64,000 bases of DNA from Ilex aquifolium (taxonomy: Eukaryota; Streptophyta; Magnoliopsida; Aquifoliales; Aquifoliaceae). Numbering within the stretch: position 1 is the stretch's first letter; each line of letters opens with the position of its first letter. The position numbers and the translations under genes were made by a program. The DNA lies in NCBI GenBank assembly GCA_951799425.1, contig OX637393.1, positions 1,054,001-1,118,000 of the forward strand. Direction: 5' to 3'. The notes beneath the pieces are model-generated. The model was not told where the DNA came from. It did no database searches and saw only the letters and a program-made list of their open reading frames with translations. Positions 40,362 to 52,895 of the stretch are shown here, one piece after another.

Positions 40362-41037
40362 CTGCAACAAACAAATAACAGGTCAGTGTGAAACTGACGG
40401 GTCATACAACAGATTTGCACAACTAACACTGCTTGGCAAATGATGAAAGATGGACGGCAGAGGGAGATAAAACTTCACTTAAGAGAAAAGGCGGGTAATG
40501 GGGAAGTAACCCTAATAAGTGTTGGCAAACTCACCAAAATATTAAGCATGAAAAGGAATGATAACTTGTGTGTATTTGGAATTGAGACAGAGCATTTGCA
40601 CATGCAAAAACGTTGTTCCGGAAAGCCCCATCAAAGTTCCGAATGTAAGTTCATACCCTTTACACTACAATTCAATATTAAACCACTTTCCATAGAGTAG
40701 GAAAAAAATAACAAAATGGAAAAGAAAAGGGCATCCACATCTACAGCGGGGGAAAACGAGAGCGATGGCTACAAATAAACGAATTAACTAAGCCAAGTAT
40801 TTGCATCTCGTGCTCAATCAACTAAAATGTGGTCACTCTCAGAAATCGCTGGGCCTAGCAAGGGAAAAGCTGGGTTCAGTGGAAAAGAACTACATTACAT
40901 TCAAGTATTTTAACAATTGGCACTCTCAGAACCTTTTTGTTTGTTTTTGGCAAAAATGATCATGGTTTTTCATTTTAATTCATGATGAAGTTTTCTGGTT
41001 ATCTCTCGCTTACCATCTCCTCCTCCCATACAAACCC

Positions 41038-43250
41038 AACTTGGTTTGTAAGTAATCTGACAGGAAGATACATGAAGTTGTGCTGTACGATTGGCAACCC
41101 TATAATTTGTTCTTTGTTGCTTTCAGTTCTTCAATGCTTTTTCATATGGCTGAACACTATGCTATAAAGTGTTGTTTGCAATGACACAGTGACAATACTT
41201 TGTTTTGGCGTGATCCAAAAGGAGCCTATTTAGATCATTTTCTCAAATGGCATTTTTCTAACCCTATAAGATACCATGTAACTTTACTGCTAGCCTCTTT
41301 TGATCGTCAGCGATAAATTGGATGTGGATACACATTCTACACATCCGCTACTTATAATCACTTAATATCCTGTTTTTTATGGTTTATTTTCAACTTCATT
41401 GCCTGTTCAGTTATGTTACTTGGGAAAGATGATAACTTCAAATAAGAGGCTCGACATAGTCATAACCTTTGACATTAAGGCATGAATTGTGGTTGATAAA
41501 GGTACTAGATGTTGTTATATTCATAAATTGGAGTAAACCTCATGACACTGACATTGCAATTCAAGAACTCGCTGTTGAGGGGCAGAACTGCTATAAGGTT
41601 TCTAGTGTTAGTAAACCATTCTAAGAGATTAGACCTAAGCATCTAGTCATATGGAGCTCCTCTCCCGCACCATAACCTTCGACTCAAAGCCTGAATTGAC
41701 CTTGATCATGCAAGCTCCTCTTGTTGTTACCTCACCATAACACTTTGTAATGCTATCATTATCAATGTTGTGAAAGAGGAGACCTCTAGTGTTTGGATGT
41801 TGCTGCCATTTGAAGTATTCGGGACCTTCTTTTTTTTTTCACCTCAGAGTAGAAAATTTCTTCCCAATAAAAGAGAATGCTTTATTTTCCATCCTAGAAC
41901 AAATTATAGGAGAGTAAATGTAAAATTCTTCTATGTACAAAAAAGACTGTATCTTTGAAGGTGAAACTTCTTGGCAGATTATTTTAGTTTGCTAGGATTT
42001 CTTGTAATCCTTTTTCGGACAAGTTCCTGTTATGAACTCGTGAGTATAATTTGTTCCTGTAACCGGCTTACAAGAGAAGGGTACTCAAGAGTTTATATAT
42101 ACACGTCTAATCTTATTTTTAACCGATGCAGAAACCATTTCTCTAATGTACATAATTCAGTCCTAAAACCACCTCTTGTCATCTGGTGGCTACTCTAATT
42201 CATCAAATGATTGAACTTCTGCCCAAACTCAATTATTATTACTTTCTCCTCCGTGGGATTGTTCTTCTTTCTTAATCAAAATCACTTCTCGTGACTTTGA
42301 CCAGGGCTCTGGCTCTGTCTTTTTTTCTCCTCAAGCAACAGGTTTTATGAAGTTTGCATTTGATGCTGGTACTGGACCTTTCTTTTTTCTTCTCTGTTTT
42401 TTGAATGTGGTAAGGATTCAATTGGTAAAACTCATTTATATGAAATTCGACGCTGTTGTCACTTTTGTGTTTTTTACCCAAGCCTGTGTTCATGTCATGA
42501 AGAGAAATTGCATGGTGATTTTTTACCCAAGCCTGTGTTCATGTCATGACATGAGAAATTGTATGGTGATTTTTTTTTTTGGCCAAGAAAAGGGAAAAAG
42601 TGTTCGAGGGAGCAACAAAAAATATAAAACTAGAGTTCTTGTCAGAAAATTGAATGTAGTTTTTTTTTGGGTTTTATCTCGTTCAAGATGTTGTGCCATA
42701 CATAATATGCCATCTCAAATCAAAATCAAGTTCCAAAAACGATCCTTTCGAAAGGTCTTACTTCTTTCTTGACCAAATAGGTAGACTAGTCCCAATCAAA
42801 AAAAATCATAAATCGCTTGCCAACAGAAATTTAATTGAGTTAAATTTACGCGGGGTGGCGTATATGAACATATTGGATTAAGTGATGAAGTTGATTATGG
42901 TTGTGATGCTGCTGGAAGAAGAAGGGTTATGGTTTTGGGTTCAAACTGAAGAGCCTGCTTGGTAAATGGGAGAAGTCAAATGTCTGTTAGAATTTCGAAG
43001 CAGTTTTTTTGGGTAAATATCGAAGCAGTTGGATAATCCCAATGTAGTATGTTACTGGATTCTTTTAGGTTTTTTTCTCGGGAAATCATAATTTCACTCG
43101 AAACATCATTAAAAGTGGACAACCCAAAAGACACATTATGATAGCTATATAATCATCCGGCTCTCTTGTCAGAACACAAAGCTCTACTCTACTTCTTCAC
43201 CTTTTTCTTATATTTTTCTTCTGTTTGTTTTCCGAGAAAACATAGCGAAA
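41038..43250 (+). repeat. Duplicated upstream block B (partner 32380-34501)
   Basis: Collinear with block A. It starts at ACTTGGTTTGTAAGTAATC and runs to the ATG of F-box copy 3. It differs by small indels and a short extra repeat at 42469-42568 (TTTTTTACCCAAGCCTGTG twice). Confidence 0.85.
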
Positions 43251-44847
43251 ATGGAAAGGAAAACAGATGGAAGGATGATGGTGGGAGATGAGAAAGAAGG
43301 AAGGAGCATCAACAATTTACCTTCCTCCATTCTACTTCACATTCTCTCCTTCCTGGAGATGAAATACGTCATGAGAACCAGTGTCGTGTCGAAAAGATGG
43401 GAGGATCTTTGGGCATCTGTTCCCAATCTCATTTTCTCGCTCTCAGTATATGATGTGAAATCACAAATTCGTTTAGATAAATTTATGAATTTTGTCAATA
43501 GAATTCTCCTCCTTCGCGATTCGTCAAAAATTCAAAAGTTCAGTCTCACTTGTACGGAATGGTCTAGGTGTCTCAATTGCTACCGTTTGAATTCATGGTT
43601 GTGTTCTTTAGTTAAACGTAATGTTGAACAGCTGAAAATCGATTTTTGTATGGATGTGCAGCAGTTTAAGTTGCCTTCAGTCCTCGTTACTTGCAAGTCG
43701 CTTGTAGAACTACACCTTGGACAAAAGTTTTATGTAATATTTCCTAGCTATGTTTATTTTCCGAATCTCAAAGTTCTCCTGTTTTCTATTATGGACCCAA
43801 GGGAGAGCATAAATCAGAGTTTTTTTTGTGGATTCCCTATGCTTGAGAGTTTGATCATAGATGTTTTTGTAATTGAGGGTACTGAACCATTAATTGATAT
43901 CAGTGCCCCTAAGTTGAGAAAGTTGAAGATTATATACGCGGATGAGTTTGATGATAATTCCATTGGACACAATGTTAAGGTTTTGATAAAAGCACCAAAT
44001 CTTGAACACCTTATTATTGACACTCGGTGTGGCCCTTGGTATTTGATGAAGAATCAATCCTCCTCCTTGGTGAGAGTAGAAATTAATTTTGAGGTGGACT
44101 ATTACTATGTAGATGATGATACTTCTAGCTGTGTACTTGTTCTTTTGAAAGAACTGTCTCATGTAAAGCATCTGGTGTTATTTGATGAAACTATGAGGGT
44201 AAGTTTACAGTACCGATTATATGTGTGTCTATTTGTGTATGCGTGTATTTGTTACTTGACTATTATTTGAATTACTTTATGCAGTTTTTGGCTCAAGTTA
44301 ATGATCATGATCGTTTTACATTTTCAAATGTGACGTATTTAGAGTTGAAAAAGTTGAGGGAGGACTGCTTGTATGCTCATTCAGATCTGTTTGGGATACT
44401 TCAAAGCATGCCTAACCTTGAAACTTTGTATGCGGTGAGTCTAGAAGAGAACACTATCTGCAGTAAAAGTATTCAAAAAAAAAGTTGTTCTTAATCTGCA
44501 GCATTTAAGCTTTTCTTTTTTCTTTTTTGACCTAGAGCTCAGCATTCACAGTTGGAGATTATGATTCGAGTGATGAAGATGATGATTTGGATAAGAAGTA
44601 CAATCTGATGCAGCCAAGTGTAGTGCCTAGTTGTTTGGTATCGCACTTGAGAGTAATTAAAATCGGTGCATTTGAGGGAAAGAATGTTGAGCTGCAGTTG
44701 GTAGAGTATTTGCTGAAGAACTCTGAAGTATTGGATAAGATGACAATTTGTCTTTCTCGTAATTTAGCTGGCAAAAAGGTGAAAGTACTTGAGAAAATAC
44801 TGAAATTTCCTAGGGGTTCAAAGACATGCCAAATTAGAATTTCCTAA
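43251..44847 (+). CDS. F-box/LRR/FBD protein (copy 3)
   Basis: Three exons (43251-44198, 44285-44434, 44536-44847) give 469 aa, all GT-AG and in phase. The F-box is at residues about 20-62 (NLPSSILLHILSFLEMKYVM, VSKRWEDLWASVPNLIFSL), then LRR-like repeats (TCKSLVELHLGQ, FPNLKVLLFSIMDPRESINQ), an acidic SSDEDDDLDK linker and the FBD domain (VPSCLVSHLRVIKIGAFEG, LQLVEYLLKNSEVLDKMTI, FPRGSKTCQIRIS). Sister of copy 2: about 94% identical over the first 100 residues and about 93% over the FBD, but near 70% in the LRR part. Probable SCF substrate adaptor; target unknown. Confidence 0.94.
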
Positions 44848-45249
44848 TGAAAAAGTGTTGCTGGGAGAGGCAGACTGGATGTTTTTTTTTATGAACATGC
44901 ACAGAATCAAACACATGTACTGAGTTCTGTTTTATCAAACTATCCACCCGGGTTTTGATGTACTACCCTTTTGAATGTATGAATTCTCACAAAGTTGATG
45001 CTTGAAAGATTGTTTAGTTTATATTCCAGTTACTGGGATTGCCATCATACTAAAAGCTTTTCCATATTATAAGCTTTTTTTTTTTATGGGAGATGGGGAA
45101 TGAGCAATATGAAGTAACTCATCAGTACCTATAGCTTTAGGTTTTTACATGAGTTTGGAATATGAACAAGGACATTGGACCTAGTGTTGGACTTACTTGT
45201 CTTCACAATAGTTTTCATTCATCTCAGCAACTCAACAACACCTCCTCTT
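44848..45249. other. 3' flank of F-box copy 3
   Basis: Shares GAAAAAGTGTTGCTGGGAG and TGATGTACTACCCTTTTGAA with the 3' flanks of copies 1 and 2. No gene. Confidence 0.6.
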
Positions 45250-46060
45250 GCTAGTTCGATTCATCTATGAAGCATGGGTTCCTTCATTTAAGTTTACAAG
45301 AACTTTCTACAGTATTGCCACGAGCCTAAGAGCTTAGATCCAACTCTGCACAATAAATTTGCACGTCTTGCTCATCCGCGTTTTATACCATCATTAGTTT
45401 GGCGCTGTCTGTGGGAACGACTGTTCCTGTTACAAATATGCTGATCTTTCAGTAATTGATTGTCTCAACACGCAATATGAGTACCATCCAGTTGAATCCT
45501 CAAGGAATGTAGAACCAGCAGGAAGCCACCAGCGCCAGGCCACAAGAAAATCTACAAGACTTCTTCCCCACCACCGAGGCCAATCCTCCCATAGTGGATC
45601 CTCCAGTGAATAACGAATTGGAGGCTCCTCGCCTAGTCAACCAACGTCTACTATAGCAGAACGAAGAGCTTTTGAAGCTCTTGCAAGGCCCACCAGAGGC
45701 ACGACCAGCCCAAAATGACCTCCCGCAAGGGGAACATCAACATTTTGATCATTTGAGGGAGGACAATGAAAAGGGGGAGCATAGCCATGCTCCCTGACCA
45801 CCCCCCCAGGAACAGGGACAACGAGGAAGTTCAGAGCCAGAATGAGGGAACTGAGAGAAACGAGTATCTCCCATTCCCGCAGGAAAGAAGAGAACAATAC
45901 TAGGAACAACGTTTCAGGGACATACATCAAGAGTTCAGACACATGAAGGAGGCAGTGAGAGGAAAGACCCCAGTCACCATGGACGCTTTGGTACAACAGA
46001 CACTCTTCCAGTTCCTTGAGCCTGGTCTGCCCCTGACAACTTAGATAAGTCCTCGTCTGA
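45250..46060 (+). mobile_element. LTR-retrotransposon fossil, gag-side fragment (Ty3/gypsy-like)
   Basis: An LTR-end-like stretch leads into a primer-binding-site-like TGGCGCTGTCTGTGGGAA at 45400-45417, a form common in plant gypsy (Tat-like) elements. Next comes a Gln/Pro/Glu-rich gag-like region up to about 46050. No pol region follows. It is broken in several places and looks old. Confidence 0.5.
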
Positions 46061-46790
46061 GCAATTTGACGGCTTACCTTGTTGACCTTGTTTCACTCAT
46101 TTTGCTTTGCTCCTTAAGTGTTTGACCTAAACTCAGTGCTGTGGATAGGCAGGTTTTGCTGAGCTTAGAGGGTTGCGATTCAAAGAAATACTCTGAGTTC
46201 ATCAAGCCCTAGAACTTTTAATCATTTCTCAATGCATTACTCAATTTCCAACCATTAAAGTGGCTTGCCAATACCTAACTTTCTGGTGTTACTTAAAATA
46301 TTCTCAGAGATTAGACCTAGACATCTAACATATGGAACTACTCTCCCTCCCACTCCATAGCCTTACCCTTTTGTTCATCTTTTCTCCCTCTACCTGGTGG
46401 TAAGTGAAGGTGGGGTAAGTGGTGGTGTATGGTGGTGTGTGTGGTGGGGTGGAGGAAGTGATGGTGGGACTGGGGGTGGAGGCATTGGTAGGCTGGGAAT
46501 TTAAAAATAGTCACAATTATTATAATGCCATATGAAGCATTTTGGTCAAATTTAATTTCGCTTTAATAAATAGATTAATTTTAGTTTTCACCAAAATTGA
46601 GTTTTATTCTCAAATACATATTAAATATTTTTACATTTACTCTATTTTTAATTAATAGAATTATATGGAGTACCTCTAGTAGGCCATTTTCTTGTGGACA
46701 GGTCTGGGCCTTTCAAATGCTCATAATAGGCCAGCAGCCCACGGATAACGCCTTACAGACGTACAACAGGCCGGACACAAAATCCAGAAA
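46061..46790. other. Intergenic, no gene seen
   Basis: A GGTGG-rich patch at 46400-46490 (simple-sequence-like) and AT-rich DNA. No exon supported. Confidence 0.4.
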
Positions 46791-46794
46791 GAAG

Positions 46795-47150
46795 AAAAGG
46801 GCTCTCATATCTTTAGTTCTCTTTTCTATGCCCAATGGTGTGAAAAGTATCGTTTTATCTCTCCTCTACTCTTGGGGTACCCAGAAGAATGCTTAATGGC
46901 ATCATAAAGTCTAATGCTTGTCTCTTTGTCTCTTTCTTTCTTAAAAGCTCATCGGTCCAACCCACCATGCTTCCAAATTTGAACTTTACAGCTTTCATAT
47001 CAAATGCCTCATACAATTTCTAAAGAGGTAGAAGTCTCTTAATTTAAATAGATTGATTTCCGAATTCGAACGCACGTGTCAACGTAACTCTTTTTCTATG
47101 AATACTTATCGTTTATTCTCGATCATCATGCCACTTATTTTTTTGTTTAA
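46795..47150 (+). repeat. Local duplication, copy 1 (partner 48175-48600)
   Basis: Shared landmarks: CTTGGGGTACCCAGAA, CTCATCGGTCCAACCCACC/CTCCTCGGTCCAACCCACC, CATGCTTCCAAATTT and ACTTTACAGCTTTCATATC, then a weaker shared stretch around GAGATTGATTCCCGAATT. About 1.4 kb apart, direct orientation. No gene. Confidence 0.7.
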
Positions 47151-47318
47151 AGGAAAGTAATTACCTTATTTCACTTATTTGATTATTTTTAAGATCATTG
47201 ATGACAAATAAATTGACACAAAATCAGTGGCTAGCTAGTAGCTAGAGTTTATTTTCGAAAAAAAAAAATACTTTCAGTGATGCAACACCCATTTTTAGTC
47301 TCCATTAATGAGTGAATG

Positions 47319-47475
47319 CGGGTCTTGGCGCAACGGTAAGGTTGTTCCATTGTGATTTAGAGATTACGGGATCGAATCGCAGAAACAGTCTCTCTGCTTA
47401 CATGAGTAAAGTTGTATATATCTAATCCTCTCTAAACCCCACAATGACGGAAACATCGTGCATTGGGTAGCCATT
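47319..47475 (+). mobile_element. SINE, Au-like family
   Basis: Starts GGGTCTTGGCGCAACGGTAA, the hallmark of plant Au SINEs. Box A lies at about 47326-47336 and box B-like GGGATCGAATC at 47368-47378, then GAAACAGTCTCTCTGC. Flanks resemble a target duplication: CCATTAATGAGT before and CCATTAATTAATGAGT after. Length about 155 bp, transcribed-strand orientation +. Confidence 0.75.
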
Positions 47476-47489
47476 AATTAATGAGTCAT

Positions 47490-47710
47490 GTGCTGAGAGA
47501 GGTGGGTGGACTGGGTTTGCTTTTCTAGATTATCCACTCAGTTTTGTGTATTGCTTTCTTAAATTCATGTATGAATACTCAGTTTGTTGATGCTTAAAAG
47601 AACGTCTAGTTTACATTTCATCTAGTAGGAGTTTCATCTTTTTTATTGCTCTAATGTATTCAACTTGAAGCTTTTTGACGTATTAAGCATTGTTTTCATT
47701 CACCTGATCA
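47490..47710 (+). repeat. Relic of an F-box-unit 3' flank
   Basis: GAGAGAGGTGGGTGGACTGG, TTATCCACTCAGTTTTG and TGTATGAATACTCAGTTTG plus TTGATGCTTAAAAGA align with sequence right after the stop codons of F-box copies 1-3. No coding part remains; it suggests a lost or rearranged fourth unit. Confidence 0.55.
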
Positions 47711-47907
47711 ACAAAACATTGTCTCACTATATGGCTGGGTGGGTTGGATTCCTTCATTTGCAAGTTATTTATCATAGAAATTTCAAAATAAAGTCCAAGA
47801 GAATTTTATATATTCAATTTTGTCAATCTTAAAGGCATACAAGGGGTTAATAGGTGATTAACTATTTAACAAAAATGTATATTTATACGTAAATTGCATA
47901 CATCTTA

Positions 47908-48020
47908 GGATTCAGTCGTGACTTAATGACTAACTACTCTGCCGTTAGACCTAAGAGTTGCGGGTTTGAGCCTCACCCCCGTCTCCTCTCCATGTAAACA
48001 CTGTTTAAAAAAAAAAAAAA
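47908..48020 (+). mobile_element. Possible tRNA-derived SINE remnant
   Basis: A box B-like GCGGGTTTGAGCCTC at about 47959-47973 and a 14-base A-run at 48007-48020. Box A is poor and no clear target duplication is seen. Confidence 0.3.
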
Positions 48021-48174
48021 TGCATTAGGCTCTCCAATGATTTACCCGAACTGCAATTAATTATTCGTGTCGTGTTTAAAATGACCTAATTTAGCAGTTA
48101 CTTAGTTTAGACTAATTCTTTGAACACAAAGAAAATTGTATGGTGGCAACATGATCAAATAAAAATCAAAACGA

Positions 48175-48600
48175 AGTCAGAAAGATTTTTCCCAGTAGAC
48201 CCGAAATGGAATTTGAGCACCATGTATGAAAATGGTGTAGTATCTTCTTATCTCTCCTCTTGGGGTACCCAGAATGCTTCTTGGCATTATAAAAGTCTAA
48301 TGCTTGCCTCTTTCTTTCTTAAAGCTCCTCGGTCCAACCCACCATGCTTCCAAATTTCAACTTTACAGCTTTCATATCAAAGTGTCCCATAATGCCCCAT
48401 AGCAATTGTACCACACCGACCTAAAGTTGTACAAAATATAAGTCGTATTTGGCATGTTTTCATTTTCGTTGAAAAAAATTATGTAGGAGTCTCCTAATTA
48501 AGAGAGATTGATTCCCGAATTTAGAAGTACAACGTATCGCTTTATTTATGAACACTTCTCGGTTATTCTCAATTATGCCTCTTATATTTTTGTTTCAAAT
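48175..48600 (+). repeat. Local duplication, copy 2 (partner 46795-47150)
   Basis: See the partner entry. This copy has CTTGGGGTACCCAGAATGC and the same block order with small indels. Confidence 0.7.
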
Positions 48601-50327
48601 TCCATTTATTCTTTTTTTTTTTTTTTGTCACATGGCAATTGTTTTCTGTTAGTCATTTTGCTGATTTGACAAAATATACAGGGTGGGTTTTTTTTTTTTT
48701 TAATTTTCATAGTTGGTGGCAAATAACATCAAGTGCTATTGCGTGACAATGCTACAAAAAGAGCACGTTTTGAGGTCTAGTTTGGTTGAGTGTTGTTAAC
48801 ATAAGACCATTTTATTGCTATAGCCCCTTATGTGGATTTAGATTTACTTCAGTATTAGACGTTTTCGATGTTAAATCACTTATAATTAATTTGTAGTAGT
48901 TCCTCCGATACATGAAGAGTGATCGAATATTGAAAGAATTGAGGGTTGGAGAGCTAATCAAGCTGAATAGGCTGTCATTTGTCAAGCTCGATTACCAAAT
49001 TTGGATTCTTGCTAAAATTCAATTTGATAGAAACTTGTAACCATTTGAGACAAACTCGACTTGCAACTTAATGCACTTTTTCTAGGAAAAACTAAAAAAA
49101 AACTAAACTCAAAAACTAATGATCAATCCTCAAACTATCAACATTTTAACAAAAAATCTCTAAAAATCAATATAATTGTATATGGAATCAAACCCTAAAA
49201 GTTTAAATTTTCCATCAATCTATTAGAAAAAAAAGAGGGAGAGAAAATTCTATAGGGTTTGGAAAGTTTGGAGTTATTCATTTTTCGGATAAGAGTTTTT
49301 GGCGATGAAATTATAATTATAATGGATAGGAACTCATTCAAACCGAGCCAAGCCTATTCAAACCAAGTCACGCCAAATTCTATTTATTTGCATAACGAGC
49401 TTAAAAATTTGAGCAAACTTCATTCATTACACAATTTGAATGAGCCAAAACCGATCTGGACCCGATTTGAGTTTGATCTATTTAGATCATTTAACGACTC
49501 AATTTGAATAAAATTAATATTAGAATGGAGGGTAATCTCTCTATCATTGATTCAAAGTCCTCTCACGTGTAGACGTTTGACAGAATACCTAATTTTGCCA
49601 CCTAACCAACAAGACAACTCTAGCAATAGTGTTGCCATTTACTCATAGCCACAAAAGTCCATGAGCTCCAAAAGAAGAAAATCTATCAGCAACTTGATGA
49701 TGTTTAGTTGAAAATGAGAGATGGCTTCATTTTTGTTTTTTCACATTCTTTCAAAGAATAACGTTTGAATTTGATTGATTTGTCAGCCCAACATTAAAAA
49801 AAAAAATGACTGATTTGTCGGTCTTAAAAGTAGTTTGAAATATGGAGAAACCAATTTGAACTTTGTAAACCATGACAATTCCACAAAGCAAAGAAAAAGT
49901 AGCTAGCCTAGCCTTAATCATCATCATTAAGAGAAAGATTAGGGTGATGATTAAATTTTACTGTATCGTTTCGTGTTATTTTGAATTCATATTGAGTAAT
50001 AGTATATGTTTGTTGTGATTAAGTAATCCTATTAGATGCATGTGTTATATGCCCAGCAATTTGCATATCTATTAACTAAGAAATATAAGATTCGAACTCA
50101 TTTTGTCTCGATCAAACTTACCACCCAGAGTCCTCGTAAACTAAAAATTCACTCAATCGAGATATTAGGAAAACCATATAAAAAACTTATTGGATTCCTA
50201 AAATACCATATTGGAAAAAGGATAAAAAAATAATTCAAAATCAAGTTATTTGGGTTTAGCACTGATCGGCTCCGTTATTAAAGGTATCAGGAAGTTGTGA
50301 ACTATTATAGTCTTATCTGTTAATTTC

Positions 50328-50477
50328 ATTTCGGATTTGTCATGTCAAAACTTACCATTCCAGTAAAAACTTCCTAGTTACTACCTGACATCTAAAGTCG
50401 ACATTTCGGATTTGTCATGTCAAAACTTATCATTTCAATACAAACTTCCTAGTTACTACCTTACATATAAAGTCGAT
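50328..50477 (+). repeat. 75-bp tandem duplication
   Basis: ATTTCGGATTTGTCATGTC starts at 50328 and at 50403; two adjacent copies, about 88% identical. Confidence 0.9.
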
Positions 50478-51418
50478 TTATCTAACGTGTATGTTTCGAA
50501 AAAGAAACTTGTGTGCGGAGGGATTTACAAATCATCTACGTAATTGCCCAAAAACGAGTCAAGGAAAATCGAATCTCTTACTTGAATCGTGTGAACAAGT
50601 GAAAGGTATCTCAAAAAATTCTCAATCTGTACGCAAAGTATTTCAATAGAATTCAATGCCATTGTATTTCAAGGGTCTGTTGCTTTCTTCAACTAATGGG
50701 TCCAATCCAACCTAACCATACCCAAATTTTCTTCACGATGCAAGTAAACCACGTGGGGGTTGGTCTATGGTCAAACCAAATCTTAGTCAACCCTTCTTTT
50801 GTCTTCAAACTTGATAGTATGTGATCTAATATGATTTGAAAATGCACCCACAACTTTTTTTTTTCTTTAGTAATCCAACTGTCTCAATAAATTACAGTGG
50901 TACGTTATTCTGCTCACTTATTGGACTTGTGCTAGACTTTGTGGAAAGTCGCCTCTCCACACAGAGTTAAATCTATGGGCGGTGACTCCAATGAGATGAA
51001 CGTCTTGTAGAATATTCGAACCTCTAACCTGTAAAGACGTTTATCAGATGGGCAAATTATCACTAGGTTAACCCTTTGAGGTTAATGCAGTCACAACTTT
51101 AGTTTTGTTGCTTGCACGAAATTATTATTATATAGTTTCTAGAGGATTATCTAGAACCTAGCAATCTAAAATTTAATTTCTTTGAAATATTAGTGAGAAA
51201 CTAGAGTAGATGAGATCAGGGACAGACCCGAAAATTATGTTTAAGGAGAGCAAGAATGGCGGACAAGTCTTTATTTGGGAAGGCAATCATGAAAGTCAAA
51301 TTATAATTGCAAGTAATTTTTCAAGGAAGGTGAGCTTTATATAAATGTATGGCCACTTAAAACAATATTATATAATTACAAGTAATTTTTCAAACAGGTA
51401 GGAAGTTGTCCTTACTTG

Positions 51419-51742
51419 TAGGGCTGATAATTGAGCCAATCCATTTGGACTCAATTTAGATAGGATTCGACTCAAGTTCAACTCGTGTTTTAAACGAACG
51501 AGCCGAGTTTGAAAAAAAAATTAGATTCGTTTAAAAAACGAGCCTAAAAAAACTCGGCTCGAACTCGTAAAGTTCGGTTCGTTTATATGTTAAATAGTCG
51601 AACTACTTGAACTCAACTCGAGTTCCGCTAGGCTCAGGATCAGGCTCGAGCTGAGCTTGAACAATTTTTTAAATTTGTTTAGAAAAAAGAGCTCGATAGG
51701 CTCGACTCAAACTCGCAAAGATCGGCTCGATTATCAGTTTTA
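51419..51742. mobile_element. hAT MITE, 324 bp
   Basis: Left end TAGGGCTGATAA, right end TTATCAGTTTTA. The flanks CTTACTTG (51411-51418) and CCTGCTTG (51743-51750) match at 6 of 8. The interior is rich in GGCTCGA/ACTCGAGTT motifs, including a long inverted arrangement. No transposase. Confidence 0.7.
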
Positions 51743-52645
51743 CCTGCTTGTGCCTGGCTGGATCTAGGGTTGATAACTTTGGCATTTATGATTTTAACGA
51801 GTACAAATCTTAATTGTGTTGACCAGTCAAATCTACATAATAATTGTACCTACAAGTAGATATATACTGGACTATTATTATATATGTAATATGAAACAAA
51901 TTATATACGACTATAATAAGCGGAGAGAAATTTAACATTCACATTTGACAGGATACGAATCTAACGTGACACTACTCACTGCAAGTCTTATGTGGATCCA
52001 CAATTTTATGAGTTTGTTTTGCCCACTTGCACCGATAGTGAGATCTCCAATACGTTTTCTCTTCAATTATGTTTTTGACAGATTATCTATCTTATATTTA
52101 AGTAGAACCCATTATATATAAGTGGGTCTTTTACTCATTAATGATGGACGATCCGTTAAGCAGAAGAATTGAAAAAAAAAGTATTATAGAGGATTTGACA
52201 CGACAACTTATATCTTGCCTTTCAAATTCTCACTATGGGAGCAGGCTGATAGCATGCTTTTGAGGTCGGCAGGGTATTGAATTATTTAGTAGTTGTTGAG
52301 GGAAAGAAACGATGGGAAAACAACAAAATAATTACAGCAAAGGGACAACCAATGGGTTCATATTGCTGGACAGTAAAGGGAAGAAAGCTTGTCTTTTATC
52401 TTTGACCTAGAAAGCACCTAAATGTTTTTTTTTTTTTTTTGTTATTCGAGAAATAATTTCAATCACCTATCTTTTAGAATTATTTTGTGTGCACGCAATC
52501 ACCCACAAAATTATTTGTATCAGCTAAACTCTAGTTTTATGATTGGGTTACTCGAACTTGAGAATTCGAAGTTTACGTCTTAACTCTTGTTCGACTATTG
52601 GACAACGCATTCTGGTTGAACTACCTACATAGGACTTACAATTAA

Positions 52646-52895
52646 ACAGAGTTATTCGAGCTCGGTTCGGGTTCAACTTTTTTTGAGTTCATTCAGGCTC
52701 GACTCATTTAGAAGCTCAACATGTTCGGCTTGTTTATGTGTAAGTACTCAGATTCGGCTCGTTTTGGGCTCGTTTAGGCTCAACTCGTTTTTTTTAAACG
52801 AGTCAAACTTGAACAATTATTTAGACTCGTTTAAAAAAACGAGTTCGACAGACTCGACTTGAGATTGTTCGTGCTTTGTTCGGTTATCAGCCCTA
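52646..52895. mobile_element. hAT MITE, left end lost
   Basis: Same family as 51419-51742: right end TTATCAGCCCTA is intact and the GAGCTCGG/CTCGACTC interior is shared, but the left terminal motif is not present. Confidence 0.6.

Larger units (their letters stand above)
39353..41037. other. Spacer between F-box copies 2 and 3 with inserted DNA
   Basis: After the FBD-unit 3' flank (GTGTTGCTGGGAGAGGCGGA), foreign DNA interrupts the duplicated block. It includes a 34-base C-run (39458-39491), a stretch starting TTTACTCCATGTGGTTTGG that resembles the 29.0-kb TIR element's arm, and an exon-like segment on the minus strand at 40235-40361. Duplicated sequence resumes at about 41038. Confidence 0.55.

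Noticed and set aside
45637-45996. 119-codon minus-strand frame
   Set aside because: Antisense to the gag-like fossil region; no independent gene evidence.
50940-51080. tRNA-like or SINE-like segment in reverse (ATTCGAACCTCTAACCTG)
   Set aside because: A box B-like motif alone, without box A, poly(A) or target duplication.
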